A stretch of DNA of 64,000 nt. Source: UBA1731 sp964567665 (lineage in GTDB: Bacteria > Verrucomicrobiota > Kiritimatiellia > RFP12 > UBA1067). Where the stretch lies: positions 1 through 64,000 of the forward strand of contig CAZMNN010000010.1 of the NCBI GenBank assembly GCA_964567665.1, given 5' to 3'. A model generated the notes under the pieces. It was given only the letters and a program-made list of their open reading frames with translations. It was not told the DNA's origin and ran no database searches. A program made the position numbers and the translations under genes. Below are positions 48,480 to 58,219 of the stretch, one piece after another (the first letter of the stretch is position 1; each line of letters opens with the position of its first letter).

Positions 48480-49766
48480 ATGAACATTGAGGCGGCGTTG
48501 GAGAGTTGTGCACGGTTCGGCGTAAGACCGGGGCTTGATCCGATACGGGCTGCCTGCGCAGAAATGGGCGATCCGCAGGAGACGCTGCGCGTGATACACG
48601 TCGCCGGGACAAACGGCAAGGGTGCGGTGTGTGCGTTGATCGATTCGGCTCTGCGTGCTGCGGGCTTTCGCACCGGACGCTACACCAGTCCCCATATAGT
48701 CAACCTTAACGAGCGTTTCTTCCTCAACGGTGCGCCGGCTTCGGACGAAGCGATAGATGCGGCATTCTCAGCAGTGAAGCGTTCAGGAGAGTTGACGTAC
48801 TTTGAACTTCTGACGGCGACGGCGTTTGAACTGTACAGGCGTGAAGGCGTCGATTTTCTGATTCTTGAAACAGGCCTTGGCGGAAAGCTCGATGCAACAA
48901 ACATCGTCAAGTCCCCGGCGGTTTCCGTGATAACCCGCATAGGTCTGGATCACTGCGGACTGCTTGGGAACACGGTTGCGGAGATAGCCGCAGAAAAGGG
49001 TGGCATCATCAAGCAGTCCGTCCCGGTTGTCCTTGGCGCGATGCCGGATGAGTCGCGGGTTGTGCTTGAGCGGATCGCCGCGAGATGCGGTTCGCGGTGC
49101 ATCCATGCGCCATCCGTTGTGTCGGTCGGCGAGACCGACGGAACGTCATGTGCCGAGAAGGGGCTTTCGGCGGCTTTGTCGAGCCTTGCCCTTGGGGGGC
49201 GGTTCAACCGTGAGAACGCCGCGACTGCGTATGCCGCATTGAAGACGCTTGGAGTTGCGGACGATGCGATACAGCGTGGTTTTGCGTCCGTCGCGTGGCC
49301 CGGACGCTACCAGCAGATTGAAAACGGCGGAAAGCGATTCCTGGTTGACGGTGCGCACAATCCGCCGGCCATGCGGGCACTTGTCGATTCTCTGAAGGCG
49401 GAACGCACGGGCGGAACCGGATTTCCGTTTGGAGGAACTGCGATTTGCGGATTCTGCGGCGACAAGGATGTTGCGGCCACTTTGGAGATTCTGCATGAGA
49501 TTGCGGATGCGGGCATTGCGGTGCCGATACGCAATCCGAGATCGATGTCGCCCGATGATGTTGCGGCTATGATGTGCAAGGCGGGATTTGCCGGTGTGCG
49601 CCCGTGCCGCTCCGTGCAGGAGGCGCTTCGCGCTGCGCCAGACGGTACGCTTGTGTGCGGATCGCTTTTCCTTGCTGGCGAAGCTCTTGAGGCGCTTGGT
49701 GCGCTTCCCGCCGCAAGGCATGGCTTCACTCCCAACGAATCGTTCAGTCGGACGGTTGCGGACTGA
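48480..49766 (+). CDS. folC: folylpolyglutamate synthase / dihydrofolate synthase
   Basis: 428 residues from ATG 48480 (GTG 48471 in the same frame is an alternative), with GAGAGG upstream. The P-loop HVAGTNGKGAV, FRTGRYTSPHIVNLNERF, ILETGLGGKLDATN, GLDHCGLLGNT, EKGGIIKQSVP and the C-terminal FLVDGAHNPPA are characteristic of the Mur ligase-related FolC enzymes, which add glutamates to folates and may make dihydrofolate. It lies 88 bases after uvrA. Confidence 0.93.
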   Translation: MNIEAALESCARFGVRPGLDPIRAACAEMGDPQETLRVIHVAGTNGKGAVCALIDSALRAAGFRTGRYTSPHIVNLNERFFLNGAPASDEAIDAAFSAVKRSGELTYFELLTATAFELYRREGVDFLILETGLGGKLDATNIVKSPAVSVITRIGLDHCGLLGNTVAEIAAEKGGIIKQSVPVVLGAMPDESRVVLERIAARCGSRCIHAPSVVSVGETDGTSCAEKGLSAALSSLALGGRFNRENAATAYAALKTLGVADDAIQRGFASVAWPGRYQQIENGGKRFLVDGAHNPPAMRALVDSLKAERTGGTGFPFGGTAICGFCGDKDVAATLEILHEIADAGIAVPIRNPRSMSPDDVAAMMCKAGFAGVRPCRSVQEALRAAPDGTLVCGSLFLAGEALEALGALPAARHGFTPNESFSRTVAD

Positions 49767-49789
49767 GGACGATGAATTCATCTACCCTA

Positions 49790-49816
49790 TTGAAAAAAAA
49801 ATCAATATGGTATATT
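49790..49816 (+). promoter_or_regulatory. putative promoter with A9 tract in the spacer
   Basis: TTGAAA (49790-49795) and TGG-TATATT (TATATT 49811-49816) are 15 bases apart, and the A9 tract occupies 49793-49801. The short spacer would be tuned by changing the number of A residues. The start site would be near 49823, about 90 bases before the ATG at 49915. Confidence 0.5.
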
Positions 49817-49914
49817 CATCGCCGTTTTCACGGTTGTTCTGCTTGCTCGACAAGTGCGGTGCTGGATGAACTGAACGTGAAGCGCTTATGTCCACAAGTC
49901 ACGGAGAGATTGTA

Positions 49915-52900
49915 ATGGATTCAAGAAAATGGCTGTCTGCGGCGGTGTTGGCTTTGGCGGCCGCTGCCGTCTATGCGTACGACGCCGAGTTTATTTCGCC
50001 AACAGGCTACTTTGTGCCCGGCTGGCAACTGGGGCGCTGGAAGGACATGGCAACTGGCACGACGCCGTCCGCGCTTCCCACGAGCCGCGTCGACAACGTG
50101 CATTTCGGCGAGCCGTCCAATTCGGCCTGGCAGCCATCGGTCTACACGGGAACGGGCAATGACTTCGGAAGTTTCCTTCCGGTTGAACTGAATGTGCTTC
50201 ACGGCAGCGAGGCGTGGACGCTCGTGAATTCGCCGGAGCAGACGTCGGTGACGGCGCAAGGTTCCGACAAGCGCGTGACGATTGCGGATCCGACGGGATT
50301 TGACGGCTATTTCTTCAATGGATATGCACGTGTAGGGTGGAGTTTCCCCGGAAACGCCGGGGCGACGCAGCGCGTCTCGTCCGTTTCGCTGCGATGCCGC
50401 CCAATCGTCGAGACGCCGTCACAAGGGACATCAGTTGCCGTCGACGACTTCTACTCCGCCGGTGCCTTGGAGAAGTGGGGCGCGGGCGAACTTGTGGTCA
50501 ACGGCACGTCCGGTGCGCATACGCGCCTGTACGTAAAGGACGGCGACGTGTCGTTTGGGGATGGAATTGCCGACGACCTGGACGAAATCCTCGATGCCGC
50601 GTTTCTGCATCTCGATGCAACGGCAGCCGCAACCTTGAAGACGACCTCAAACGGAGACGGGCGAACGTATGTCACAAACTGGTGCGACGTGCGCGGCAAC
50701 GGGCAGGGTGCGCATGTGCCGTTGCCGTCCGAGATGGTTTCCGGGTACGAGAAGATCCAGTCCGCGAACAGTCCGTTTCTTGCCGTCGGCGCGGGACGAA
50801 AAGGACAGAACATGATCGACTTCGGGACGGCTTGGACGCCGGACAGCGGAACGCGATTCGGCCCGACGAACTGCACGATGCGCTTTGAACGCCGTGAGGA
50901 CGTGCGCGACGTGTTCTATGTGGCGCGCTACCACGACAGGCCGCAGTTCAACCCCGTGCTGGGCGACTGGGTCTCCGCGCCGACGCTGCAGCCGTGCGCC
51001 GGACTGCTCGGCGGCAGCGCCAACTGGGGCGCACGAACTGGTGCGATCTTCGCCGACGGCGTGAAGGTCTTGCCGAACCACTACCCGGACAGCGGCTACG
51101 GATTCACGAACCAGACCGTGTACTCGTTCAGCTCGAAGTCCAACCTCGTCCTTTCGGCAATCGCGTCCGACCAGGATCGGCCGTTTGCTGGAACGCTGCC
51201 CGACGCAGCGCAGGCGCGGATCGGGGGAATGCTTGTCGGCGAGATCCTGCTGTTCACGAATGAACTGACGCGGGCGCAGCGCAACCGCGTCAACGCCTAC
51301 CTCGTCGACAAGTGGCAGGGTCCGTCCGGCGAGGTGTGGGCGGATGTCGGCTTACTTGACATCCAGAAGGACGGGGCGTCCGTCAATGTGGCGCCGGGCA
51401 CAACGGCGACCGTGCTCGACCTCAAGTCCGGCGGCGTCGTGACAAAGACCGGCGGCGGAACGCTTGCGGTCGATGCCGTCTATCCGCAGGACACGACTTT
51501 TGACGTCAAGGGTGGCAGTGTGCGGATCGGCGGACTGGTTTCGTCCGTGGACGACCAGGCGCCGGCATCCAGTCCGGCGGTCTGGTTAGATGCTTCGTGT
51601 TCAGGATCGCTGGTGAAGGAGACGATCGACGGAAGCCCGTACGTGACCCGATGGAACGACAGGCGCGGAAACGGAATCTACGCCACGGCCTCGGTTGAAA
51701 AGGGCGCACCGCGCATTCCGACGGAAGTCAAGGCGGCGACGCCGACGGGGCTTGACGTGCTTTCTCTTGGCGGAAACTCGTCGACGAGTTCATATTTTGC
51801 GTTCCCGTGGCGGAGTGCATCGAACGGGACAAAGAAATTCTACGCCGGCTTTGCGGTTCTTCGCCGCACGGCGGGGAGCGACACGGCGTTCGGAATCTTC
51901 GGCGCGGCCGACATGACGTTCATGTGCGAGGGCAGCGAGGGCGGCACTCATCACCGCTTCATCTCCGAGAAGTACACCTGCTCCGCGACGTCGGCGGCAA
52001 TCTGGACGTATAATGGTGTTCCCCGCGATCCGATTGTCTATCACGCCGATATGTCCGACATGTCAAACTTCTTTGTCGTGGCGTTCGCCGCCGAAGAGAA
52101 GGTGCTGGTTGACGCGATCGCCTGGAACCGCAACAGCCCGAACTACTGCGGCGGGATGGAGATCGGCGAGTTCATCCTGTACGACCGGCCGGTTTCGGAT
52201 GCGGAACGCCGCTGCACGGAAGCGTACCTGATGAAAAAGTGGAATGGCGCGGCCCATCCCGCATCGGGGACGCCCAAGCCGAACTACGCATTTTCCGAAG
52301 ACGTCGACGCCATTGTTGACGTGGCGGACAACTGTGCGCTCGGCACGGTGTCCGGCGGTTCGGGACGCTTCGTCAAGCGCGGGTCCGGAAATGTCTCGCT
52401 CTCTGCGGTTCCAGACGGGACGGAGTCGCTTTCCGTGGAGGGCGGGACGCTTTCACTGTCGCTGTCTTCATTCATCGATGACTCGCTCTACCACTTTGAC
52501 ATGACCGCCGAAGACACGTTGGAATACGGCGAATCGCCTGATCAGGGAACTGTCGTAATGCGTTGGAATGACGTGCGCGGCAATGGTGTCTATGCCGAGG
52601 CGGTTAAGCCGGGAGATGCGGCGGACAAGGGCTACACGAAGAAGTATCCCGTTGTCACCGAACTTTCAACCGAAGGCGTTGTTAGGAGATACCTTGATTT
52701 TGGTGGCGTCAACAGTGCCAATTCGGCCGCAATGTGGATGAACCGGAATTTCATGAACGTGCGCGAAGTCCATGTGATTCACAGGGACATCGGAAAGAAC
52801 TCCATGTTTGCATCCTTCTCCGAGCGCAACACCAATGCTGTGCACAGTACATGGGAGGATAGTCAGCGTTGGGCGGATTATTACCGGGACACGTCCGGTT

Positions 52901-53622
52901 CGTTCTGCGGGTCGGCGGCCTCCGGGTCTGTGAAGAATGGCGCATTCTGGTCGAACGGGCAGCCGGTGGCGAATCCGTTGACAGATATGCTTCCCACATC
53001 GCCTTCCCTCGTTTCCATTGCGACAACGAACAATACGCACGTCAATTCCATACAGGAAGACCGCGGAGTGCCGGGTGGCGCCTACGTCGGCGAGCAGATC
53101 GCGTTCAGCCGTCTGCTCACGGACAGGGAGCGCGGCTATTTGATGGCGCACATGATGCACAAGTGGTTCGATGCCGGAGTTGCGCCGGTGTGGACAAACC
53201 TAACCGTGACCGCGCTGCACATTGCGTCGGGCGCGTCGTTGGACGTCTCCGGAAGCAACGTTGTCGTGTCCGCCGCAGAGCTTGGCGGCGCCGGAACGCT
53301 AACCGGTGCAAGCGTGATCGGCGTCTCGTCCATGCGGTTTGACGTCAATGATTTCGGCAAGTCCCATTTGACCGTTTCCGGCAGTGTCCGCTTTGCCGGT
53401 GATGTGGCCGTCACGCTGGCGAACGCCGAGGCGGACGGGATGCTTGTCCCCGGCGATTATGTGCTGTTTGAGGCGTTGGGCGGCATTGAACCTGCCAATG
53501 CCGTGAACTTTGCGATTGAAGCGCCGGTGCTTTCCGGCAGACGCACGTACACCTTCATTCGCAGGGGCGGAACTCTGACCCTGCGGATTGCGCAGCGCGG
53601 GCTGCGCATCACAGTCCGTTAA
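49915..53622 (+). CDS. giant secreted protein with three LamG-like modules
   Basis: 1235 residues. ATG 49915 has CGGAGAG upstream and starts a signal peptide (MDSRKWLSAAVLALAAAAVYAY); the in-frame ATG at 49888 would add nine residues and mask it. Three concanavalin-A-like modules run from FLHLDAT to NAYLVDKWQG, from VWLDAS to AYLMKKWNG, and from YHFDMT to AHMMHKWFD. PATR-like strands (VVTKTGGGTLAVDAV and FVKRGSGNVSLSAV) separate them. The C-terminus is QRGLRITVR. It is homologous in architecture to the proteins at 438 and 30214 and is followed closely by a beta-helix enzyme. Surface glycan binding is inferred; no catalytic site was found. Confidence 0.8.
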   Translation: MDSRKWLSAAVLALAAAAVYAYDAEFISPTGYFVPGWQLGRWKDMATGTTPSALPTSRVDNVHFGEPSNSAWQPSVYTGTGNDFGSFLPVELNVLHGSEAWTLVNSPEQTSVTAQGSDKRVTIADPTGFDGYFFNGYARVGWSFPGNAGATQRVSSVSLRCRPIVETPSQGTSVAVDDFYSAGALEKWGAGELVVNGTSGAHTRLYVKDGDVSFGDGIADDLDEILDAAFLHLDATAAATLKTTSNGDGRTYVTNWCDVRGNGQGAHVPLPSEMVSGYEKIQSANSPFLAVGAGRKGQNMIDFGTAWTPDSGTRFGPTNCTMRFERREDVRDVFYVARYHDRPQFNPVLGDWVSAPTLQPCAGLLGGSANWGARTGAIFADGVKVLPNHYPDSGYGFTNQTVYSFSSKSNLVLSAIASDQDRPFAGTLPDAAQARIGGMLVGEILLFTNELTRAQRNRVNAYLVDKWQGPSGEVWADVGLLDIQKDGASVNVAPGTTATVLDLKSGGVVTKTGGGTLAVDAVYPQDTTFDVKGGSVRIGGLVSSVDDQAPASSPAVWLDASCSGSLVKETIDGSPYVTRWNDRRGNGIYATASVEKGAPRIPTEVKAATPTGLDVLSLGGNSSTSSYFAFPWRSASNGTKKFYAGFAVLRRTAGSDTAFGIFGAADMTFMCEGSEGGTHHRFISEKYTCSATSAAIWTYNGVPRDPIVYHADMSDMSNFFVVAFAAEEKVLVDAIAWNRNSPNYCGGMEIGEFILYDRPVSDAERRCTEAYLMKKWNGAAHPASGTPKPNYAFSEDVDAIVDVADNCALGTVSGGSGRFVKRGSGNVSLSAVPDGTESLSVEGGTLSLSLSSFIDDSLYHFDMTAEDTLEYGESPDQGTVVMRWNDVRGNGVYAEAVKPGDAADKGYTKKYPVVTELSTEGVVRRYLDFGGVNSANSAAMWMNRNFMNVREVHVIHRDIGKNSMFASFSERNTNAVHSTWEDSQRWADYYRDTSGSFCGSAASGSVKNGAFWSNGQPVANPLTDMLPTSPSLVSIATTNNTHVNSIQEDRGVPGGAYVGEQIAFSRLLTDRERGYLMAHMMHKWFDAGVAPVWTNLTVTALHIASGASLDVSGSNVVVSAAELGGAGTLTGASVIGVSSMRFDVNDFGKSHLTVSGSVRFAGDVAVTLANAEADGMLVPGDYVLFEALGGIEPANAVNFAIEAPVLSGRRTYTFIRRGGTLTLRIAQRGLRITVR

Positions 53623-53645
53623 GTTGACCATCAGGAATGAAAGAA

Positions 53646-56078
53646 ATGAAAGCAGTATATCGGATATGTTCCATGTGCGCGGCGGTTTCACTTGCCGCAT
53701 TGGGCGAGACGCTTGAGATTGCGCCAACGGCGGACGTGAAGACGTGTCGGGCGCGGGAGATCAACAGGCTTGTGGCAAAGGCGAAGCCGGGCGATACGAT
53801 TCTGTTCAGAAAAGGCGAGTATTTCGTCAACGAGTCGATTGCGATTCTCGACAGGACGAACGTCGTGTTCCGTGCCGAGCGCGGGACGGTCTTCCGGATG
53901 CGGTACAAAGGCGACGGACGCGCCTCGAGCGGGATGATGATGTTCGCCGTGCGTGGCTGTTCGGACGTTCTTCTCGACGGGTTCGCCTGCACCACGGAGA
54001 ATCCGCCGAGCGGGACAGGTCGAGTGTCCGCCGTGAATCCAGATACGCGTGAGTACGACGTCCGGTTTGAGGGGGACACGAATTTTGCCGGCACGGAATC
54101 GCTTGTCATCGCCGACACGTGCGACGACTACGGCACGCCAGACGGCGTATTCACGGAATATGCGCTGAATGACAGCGAGGAGCCTGACGGCAAGGGCGGC
54201 ACGACGTTGCGCAAAAAGGGCATTCCGTACAAGCTGCTTTCAAAGGGGACGATACGGCTCAAGTTGCCGGCGGGATGCGACCTGACGAAACTGAGGGTCG
54301 GGCACCGCATTGTCTTTCGTTACGGTGGGCCTGGCGGAATCTTTTCGTTCCAGTCGAGCCATCGCGTGACCGTGCGCGACGTCGATGTCTGGCGCTGCCC
54401 CAGCATGGTTGCCGTGATATCGGGGCGTTCCTCCGATTTCACGTTCGAGCGGCTCGCGGTTCGTCCGGCCGCCGGTTCGGGTGCGATTTTCAGCTCCAAC
54501 GCCGACGGCATCCATGTGGCGAGCATGTTCGGGACGCTGACGCTAAAAGACTGCGTTTTCGACGGCATGGGCGACGATCCGCTGAACGTTCATGGCAAGT
54601 CGTCGGAGTTGAGCGCATACGACCCTGCAAGCGGAAAGGCGACGTGCACGTGGCAGCTGTTTCACAGGGGGCCGCAGCGCATGGCGAAGCTGTGGGCGGT
54701 CGCCGGGGACGTGCTGGACGTCTATGACCGCCGCACCTTCCTGTCCAAGGGGCAGGTGCGCGTCAAGGCCACGGAGGGCTATGGCGAGATGACGCTTGCG
54801 GACGCTACGGCGCCGCTCGCCATTGGCGACATCGTCATCAACGGGCATGACTGCCCGAAGGTGCGCGTCTCCGGCTGCCGTGTGCGGAACATCCGCTCGC
54901 GCGGATTCCTGCTGCAGTCGCGGGACATCGTGGTCAGCGACTGTTCGTTCGAGGGGATTGGCGGCGCCGGAATCATGGCGGCGCCGGACATCAACAACTG
55001 GTTCGAGTCGGGTCCGATATCCGACCTTCGTGTCGAGAGATGCAGCTTTGTGCGCTGCGCGATCCGTCCGTCGGTGCAGGCGGCGTTTCTCGTCAAGGTC
55101 AATCATGAAGGCCCCGTGGATGCCTATCCCAGCGGCGTTCACCGCAACATTTCACTTAAGGACTGCACGTTCCGGGATTGCCCCTCCACCAACGTCGTCT
55201 GCATCGCCTCGACGGACGGTGTCGAGGTCAAGGGAAACCGTTTCGAGAACTGCGGCGTAAAGCCTGTCGCGGTCATCAACTGCACTCGCGTGGATGCAGA
55301 TGCCGCAGGGGGAGCGGATGTCGTGCGGAATTCCGGAGGCTCAAAGCCGGTCACGATGATGTCCTTCAACGTTCGCGTCGGTTGCGGGCTTGACGGTGCA
55401 TGGCACATCCCTGAAGGCGAACTTGGGCATCTCCCGCAATGCGCTGACGTCATCAAGTCTGTCGATCCTGATTGGGTGGCGATACAGGAGATAGATCGCG
55501 GAACGAAGCGCACCGGACGCGTCGACCAGACCGCCGCCCTTGCAAGGCTCTGCGGCATGAACGGCACATACCTCAAGAAGATCGACTACGATGGCGGGGA
55601 CTACGGAGTGGCGGTGCTGTCGAAGGAGAAGCCGCTTTCCGTGTCGAAGATCCTTGTTCCGGGGTCTGCCCACACGAGGTGCATCGCCATCCTTGAATTC
55701 AGGGACTACATCGTCGCCTGCACACATTTCCCGCTTGAGGAGTCGGCGCGTGTGAAAGCCGCCGAAATCGCCTGCCTGAATCTGTCAGGACGTGAAAAGC
55801 CCGTGTTCTTCGCAGGGGACTTCAATGCGCTCCCGGCATCGCCCACAATCGCGACGCTCAAGAAGACCTTTACGGTTCTGAGCGATTCGTCAAGGCCCAC
55901 TTTCCGTTCGGACAAGCCAGACCAGTGCCTCGACTACATAATGGTTGATTCCGCCCATGCGGATTGCGTCAAGGTCGCCACGAGGGACGTAATAGCCGCG
56001 CCCAACGCGACCGACCACTGCGCAATCGTGGTAAAGGCGGAGCTTGCCGGTGGATGCCAGGCGACTGCGGGCAAATGA
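53646..56078 (+). CDS. secreted fusion: GH110-like parallel beta-helix with C-terminal EEP nuclease/phosphatase domain
   Basis: About 810 residues. The ATG at 53646 has AGGAA at good spacing; the ATG at 53637 in the same frame overlaps that site. A short signal peptide (MKAVYRICSMCAAVSLAALG) precedes a right-handed beta-helix (about 22-560) that includes DGMGDDPLNVHGKSS, a motif close to the D-D-P-x-N-V-H of GH110 alpha-galactosidases. From about residue 568 an endonuclease/exonuclease/phosphatase domain carries its full motif set: FNVRV, IQEID, H-F-P-L-E, FAGDFNA, CLDYIMVD and TDHCAI. Both parts are in one uninterrupted frame. The EEP part could act on DNA, phospholipid or phosphorylated sugar; the substrate is unknown. 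GH110 assignment is tentative. Confidence 0.75.
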   Translation: MKAVYRICSMCAAVSLAALGETLEIAPTADVKTCRAREINRLVAKAKPGDTILFRKGEYFVNESIAILDRTNVVFRAERGTVFRMRYKGDGRASSGMMMFAVRGCSDVLLDGFACTTENPPSGTGRVSAVNPDTREYDVRFEGDTNFAGTESLVIADTCDDYGTPDGVFTEYALNDSEEPDGKGGTTLRKKGIPYKLLSKGTIRLKLPAGCDLTKLRVGHRIVFRYGGPGGIFSFQSSHRVTVRDVDVWRCPSMVAVISGRSSDFTFERLAVRPAAGSGAIFSSNADGIHVASMFGTLTLKDCVFDGMGDDPLNVHGKSSELSAYDPASGKATCTWQLFHRGPQRMAKLWAVAGDVLDVYDRRTFLSKGQVRVKATEGYGEMTLADATAPLAIGDIVINGHDCPKVRVSGCRVRNIRSRGFLLQSRDIVVSDCSFEGIGGAGIMAAPDINNWFESGPISDLRVERCSFVRCAIRPSVQAAFLVKVNHEGPVDAYPSGVHRNISLKDCTFRDCPSTNVVCIASTDGVEVKGNRFENCGVKPVAVINCTRVDADAAGGADVVRNSGGSKPVTMMSFNVRVGCGLDGAWHIPEGELGHLPQCADVIKSVDPDWVAIQEIDRGTKRTGRVDQTAALARLCGMNGTYLKKIDYDGGDYGVAVLSKEKPLSVSKILVPGSAHTRCIAILEFRDYIVACTHFPLEESARVKAAEIACLNLSGREKPVFFAGDFNALPASPTIATLKKTFTVLSDSSRPTFRSDKPDQCLDYIMVDSAHADCVKVATRDVIAAPNATDHCAIVVKAELAGGCQATAGK

Positions 56079-56109
56079 AATGTTCCGCAGTCTTTGCCGA
56101 AAATCGGCT

Positions 56110-56138
56110 TTGACTTGCGGAGTGCGATTTGATAACCT
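56110..56138 (+). promoter_or_regulatory. possible promoter of the GH123-like gene
   Basis: TTGACT (56110-56115) is followed after 17 bases by TAACCT (56133-56138), eight bases before the ATG at 56146. The -10 match is weak. Confidence 0.3.
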
Positions 56139-56145
56139 TGCGCAC

Positions 56146-57612
56146 ATGAAAAAAATGACATTTGAAAAGTTGGTGCTGCTGTCCGTTTCGGCGGCGGCTT
56201 TCTGTGTCCCCGCATTGGGGTTTGACGTGTCCGTGTGGCGAGGAGAGACATTCTCGACGCTCGTTCCGGACAACGTGGAGCTTGGCGAATCGCCCAAGGG
56301 GATAGACGTAAGGCGCGGATCGCTGCGGCCGGTCAAGTATCGTCCGTCAGCAGACAGCCTTCATTTGAACGAATGCTACGATCGCGTGGACTGGGATGCG
56401 GCGTCCGGCGGACCGGTCGTTGCGGAGATAACCGTCTCGCGTGACACGAAGCCCGGCGTATACAGGTGCGGCGGCATGAACGTGCGCGTTGTGGATCGGG
56501 TGCTGCCGCCTGCGAAGGAGTGGAAGTACTATCTCGATCTCTGGCAGCATCCGTGGTCGGTGGCGCGCATGGCGAACGTCGAGCCGTTCTCCAAGGCGCA
56601 CTATGCCGCGATGCGTCCCGTGTGGGAACTTCTCGCGACGGCCGGACAGAAGGCGCTCACCGTCACGCTGCTCGACAGGCCGTGGAACCACCAGTGCCGC
56701 GACGCATACGGCACCATGGTCGCAAGCCGGAAGGACGCTGACGGCAAGATGACGTTTGACTATTCAATCTTCGACGAATACGTCGAGTTCGGGCGCAGCT
56801 GCGGCATCGGCCCGCACATCGCCTGCTACACGATGTGTCCGTGGGGGAACCGCGTTGGCTGGATCGATGCGAACGGCAATAAGGTCGAGGTCGTCGCCAA
56901 GCCCGGCACGAAGGAGTTTGAGGATTTCTGGGGGCCGTTCCTTGAGTCGTTCACTGCGCATCTGAAGGAGAAGGGCTGGTTCAACGACACGCTGATATCG
57001 ATGGATGAACGTGCGCCGGAGGACATGAAGATCATCGCGGACTTCATCCAGTCACGCGCTCCGGGGATGAAGATTGCGCTTGCCGGCAACAGGAAGCCGA
57101 GCGAGTTCAAGGGGATAACCCTTGACAGCTACTCGCAGTACGTCGGGCACATCACCGATGATTTTCTTGCGGAGGTGCCGGAACGCAAGGCCAAGGGATA
57201 TGTGACGACGCATTATGTGTGCTGCGGCCCGAACCGTCCGAACACGTTCCTTTCGTCGCCGACGGCCGAGAACTTCTGGGTGGGCGTGTATCCCGGCATG
57301 GTTGGGCTTGACGGACTTCTCCGCTGGGCGTGGAACAGCTGGCCCGAGAATCCGGTTGCGGATGGCTCGTTCGGCAACTGGCGCGCGGGAGACGTGTTTC
57401 TCGTGTATCCCGGCGCGGCTCCGTCGTACCGCTTCCTCGAACTCCGCAACGGCATTGCGACGGCCGAAAAGCTGCGCATCCTCAAGGAGCAGGGGCTTTT
57501 CAAGGATGACATCGCCGCTCTCGCAAAACGCTACAACTGCAAGGATGCGCTGGAGGGCAAGGCCAACGTCACGAAGCTGCGGCAGGATGCGCTGGAGCTC
57601 GTGAATCGCTGA
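56146..57612 (+). CDS. exported GH123-like glycoside hydrolase
   Basis: 488 residues; ATG 56146 (MKKMTFEKLVLLSVSAAAFCVPALG) gives a signal peptide, whereas the longer frame upstream does not. An N-terminal beta-sandwich (about 25-150) precedes a TIM barrel. The D-E pair in ISMDERAPEDM (about residues 287-288) corresponds to the catalytic Asp-Glu of GH123 and DUF4091 enzymes, which use substrate-assisted cleavage of beta-GalNAc. Conserved features include WQHPWSVAR early in the barrel and a W-A-W-N-S-W-P segment near the end. GH123 enzymes act on glycosphingolipid or mucin-type glycans. The identity of the released sugar here is not shown. Confidence 0.75.
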   Translation: MKKMTFEKLVLLSVSAAAFCVPALGFDVSVWRGETFSTLVPDNVELGESPKGIDVRRGSLRPVKYRPSADSLHLNECYDRVDWDAASGGPVVAEITVSRDTKPGVYRCGGMNVRVVDRVLPPAKEWKYYLDLWQHPWSVARMANVEPFSKAHYAAMRPVWELLATAGQKALTVTLLDRPWNHQCRDAYGTMVASRKDADGKMTFDYSIFDEYVEFGRSCGIGPHIACYTMCPWGNRVGWIDANGNKVEVVAKPGTKEFEDFWGPFLESFTAHLKEKGWFNDTLISMDERAPEDMKIIADFIQSRAPGMKIALAGNRKPSEFKGITLDSYSQYVGHITDDFLAEVPERKAKGYVTTHYVCCGPNRPNTFLSSPTAENFWVGVYPGMVGLDGLLRWAWNSWPENPVADGSFGNWRAGDVFLVYPGAAPSYRFLELRNGIATAEKLRILKEQGLFKDDIAALAKRYNCKDALEGKANVTKLRQDALELVNR

Positions 57613-57623
57613 TCCGGCTTCAG

Positions 57624-58079
57624 ATGAAGATTCTTGTAGATGGCAGACTGCCAGCCGCAATTGGCCTCAAAAGGGCTGCGGTGGCGTCTGCCGCTTCGTA
57701 TTTTGCCGGGCGGTCACGGCGTCGCATCGGCAATCCCGTATGGCACGAAGTCGAAGTGCATCTGATAGACGATGCAATGTCGGATGAAGTGCATCGGGCG
57801 ATAATGGGCATAGCCGGCGCCACGGACGTGGTCACGCAGGCGTACGATTCAATTCCTCCGGAGGAGCCGGGGCTGTACGGCGAGCTGTTCGTGAACACGG
57901 ATCAGGCGTTCCGCGCAGCGCCGAAGCGGCCAGGGTGGAATGCCGCCAAGGAGCTGCTGCTGTACATAGCGCATGGCATGGATCACCTTTCAGGCGCGGA
58001 CGATCATGAGGAGCGGGACTACCGCGCCATGCGCCGCAGGGAGCTGGGCTGGATTCGCGACTGTCCGGCCACGCCCTGA
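57624..58079 (+). CDS. ybeY: endoribonuclease YbeY (rRNA maturation)
   Basis: 151 residues, normal length. The zinc motif HGMDHLSGADDH (consensus H-G-x-L-H-L-x-G-x-D-H) lies near the C-terminus, and GELFVNTDQA stands in for the usual G-D-I-x-I-S. YbeY trims the 3' end of 16S rRNA and takes part in ribosome quality control. It lies 11 bases after the GH123-like gene, an odd pairing that may be only read-through co-transcription. Confidence 0.88.
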   Translation: MKILVDGRLPAAIGLKRAAVASAASYFAGRSRRRIGNPVWHEVEVHLIDDAMSDEVHRAIMGIAGATDVVTQAYDSIPPEEPGLYGELFVNTDQAFRAAPKRPGWNAAKELLLYIAHGMDHLSGADDHEERDYRAMRRRELGWIRDCPATP

Positions 58080-58219
58080 GGTCAACTTTTCGGGTCAATC
58101 AGCGATTTGCATATTGACGCAAGGGATATGGTTGTGATACCCTATCTCTCTGTTGCGAGATGTGGTTCGTTTCGTCCGTTGGACGTTGGCGATGAAATCT
58201 GAAAGGAGAAGACTCATGG

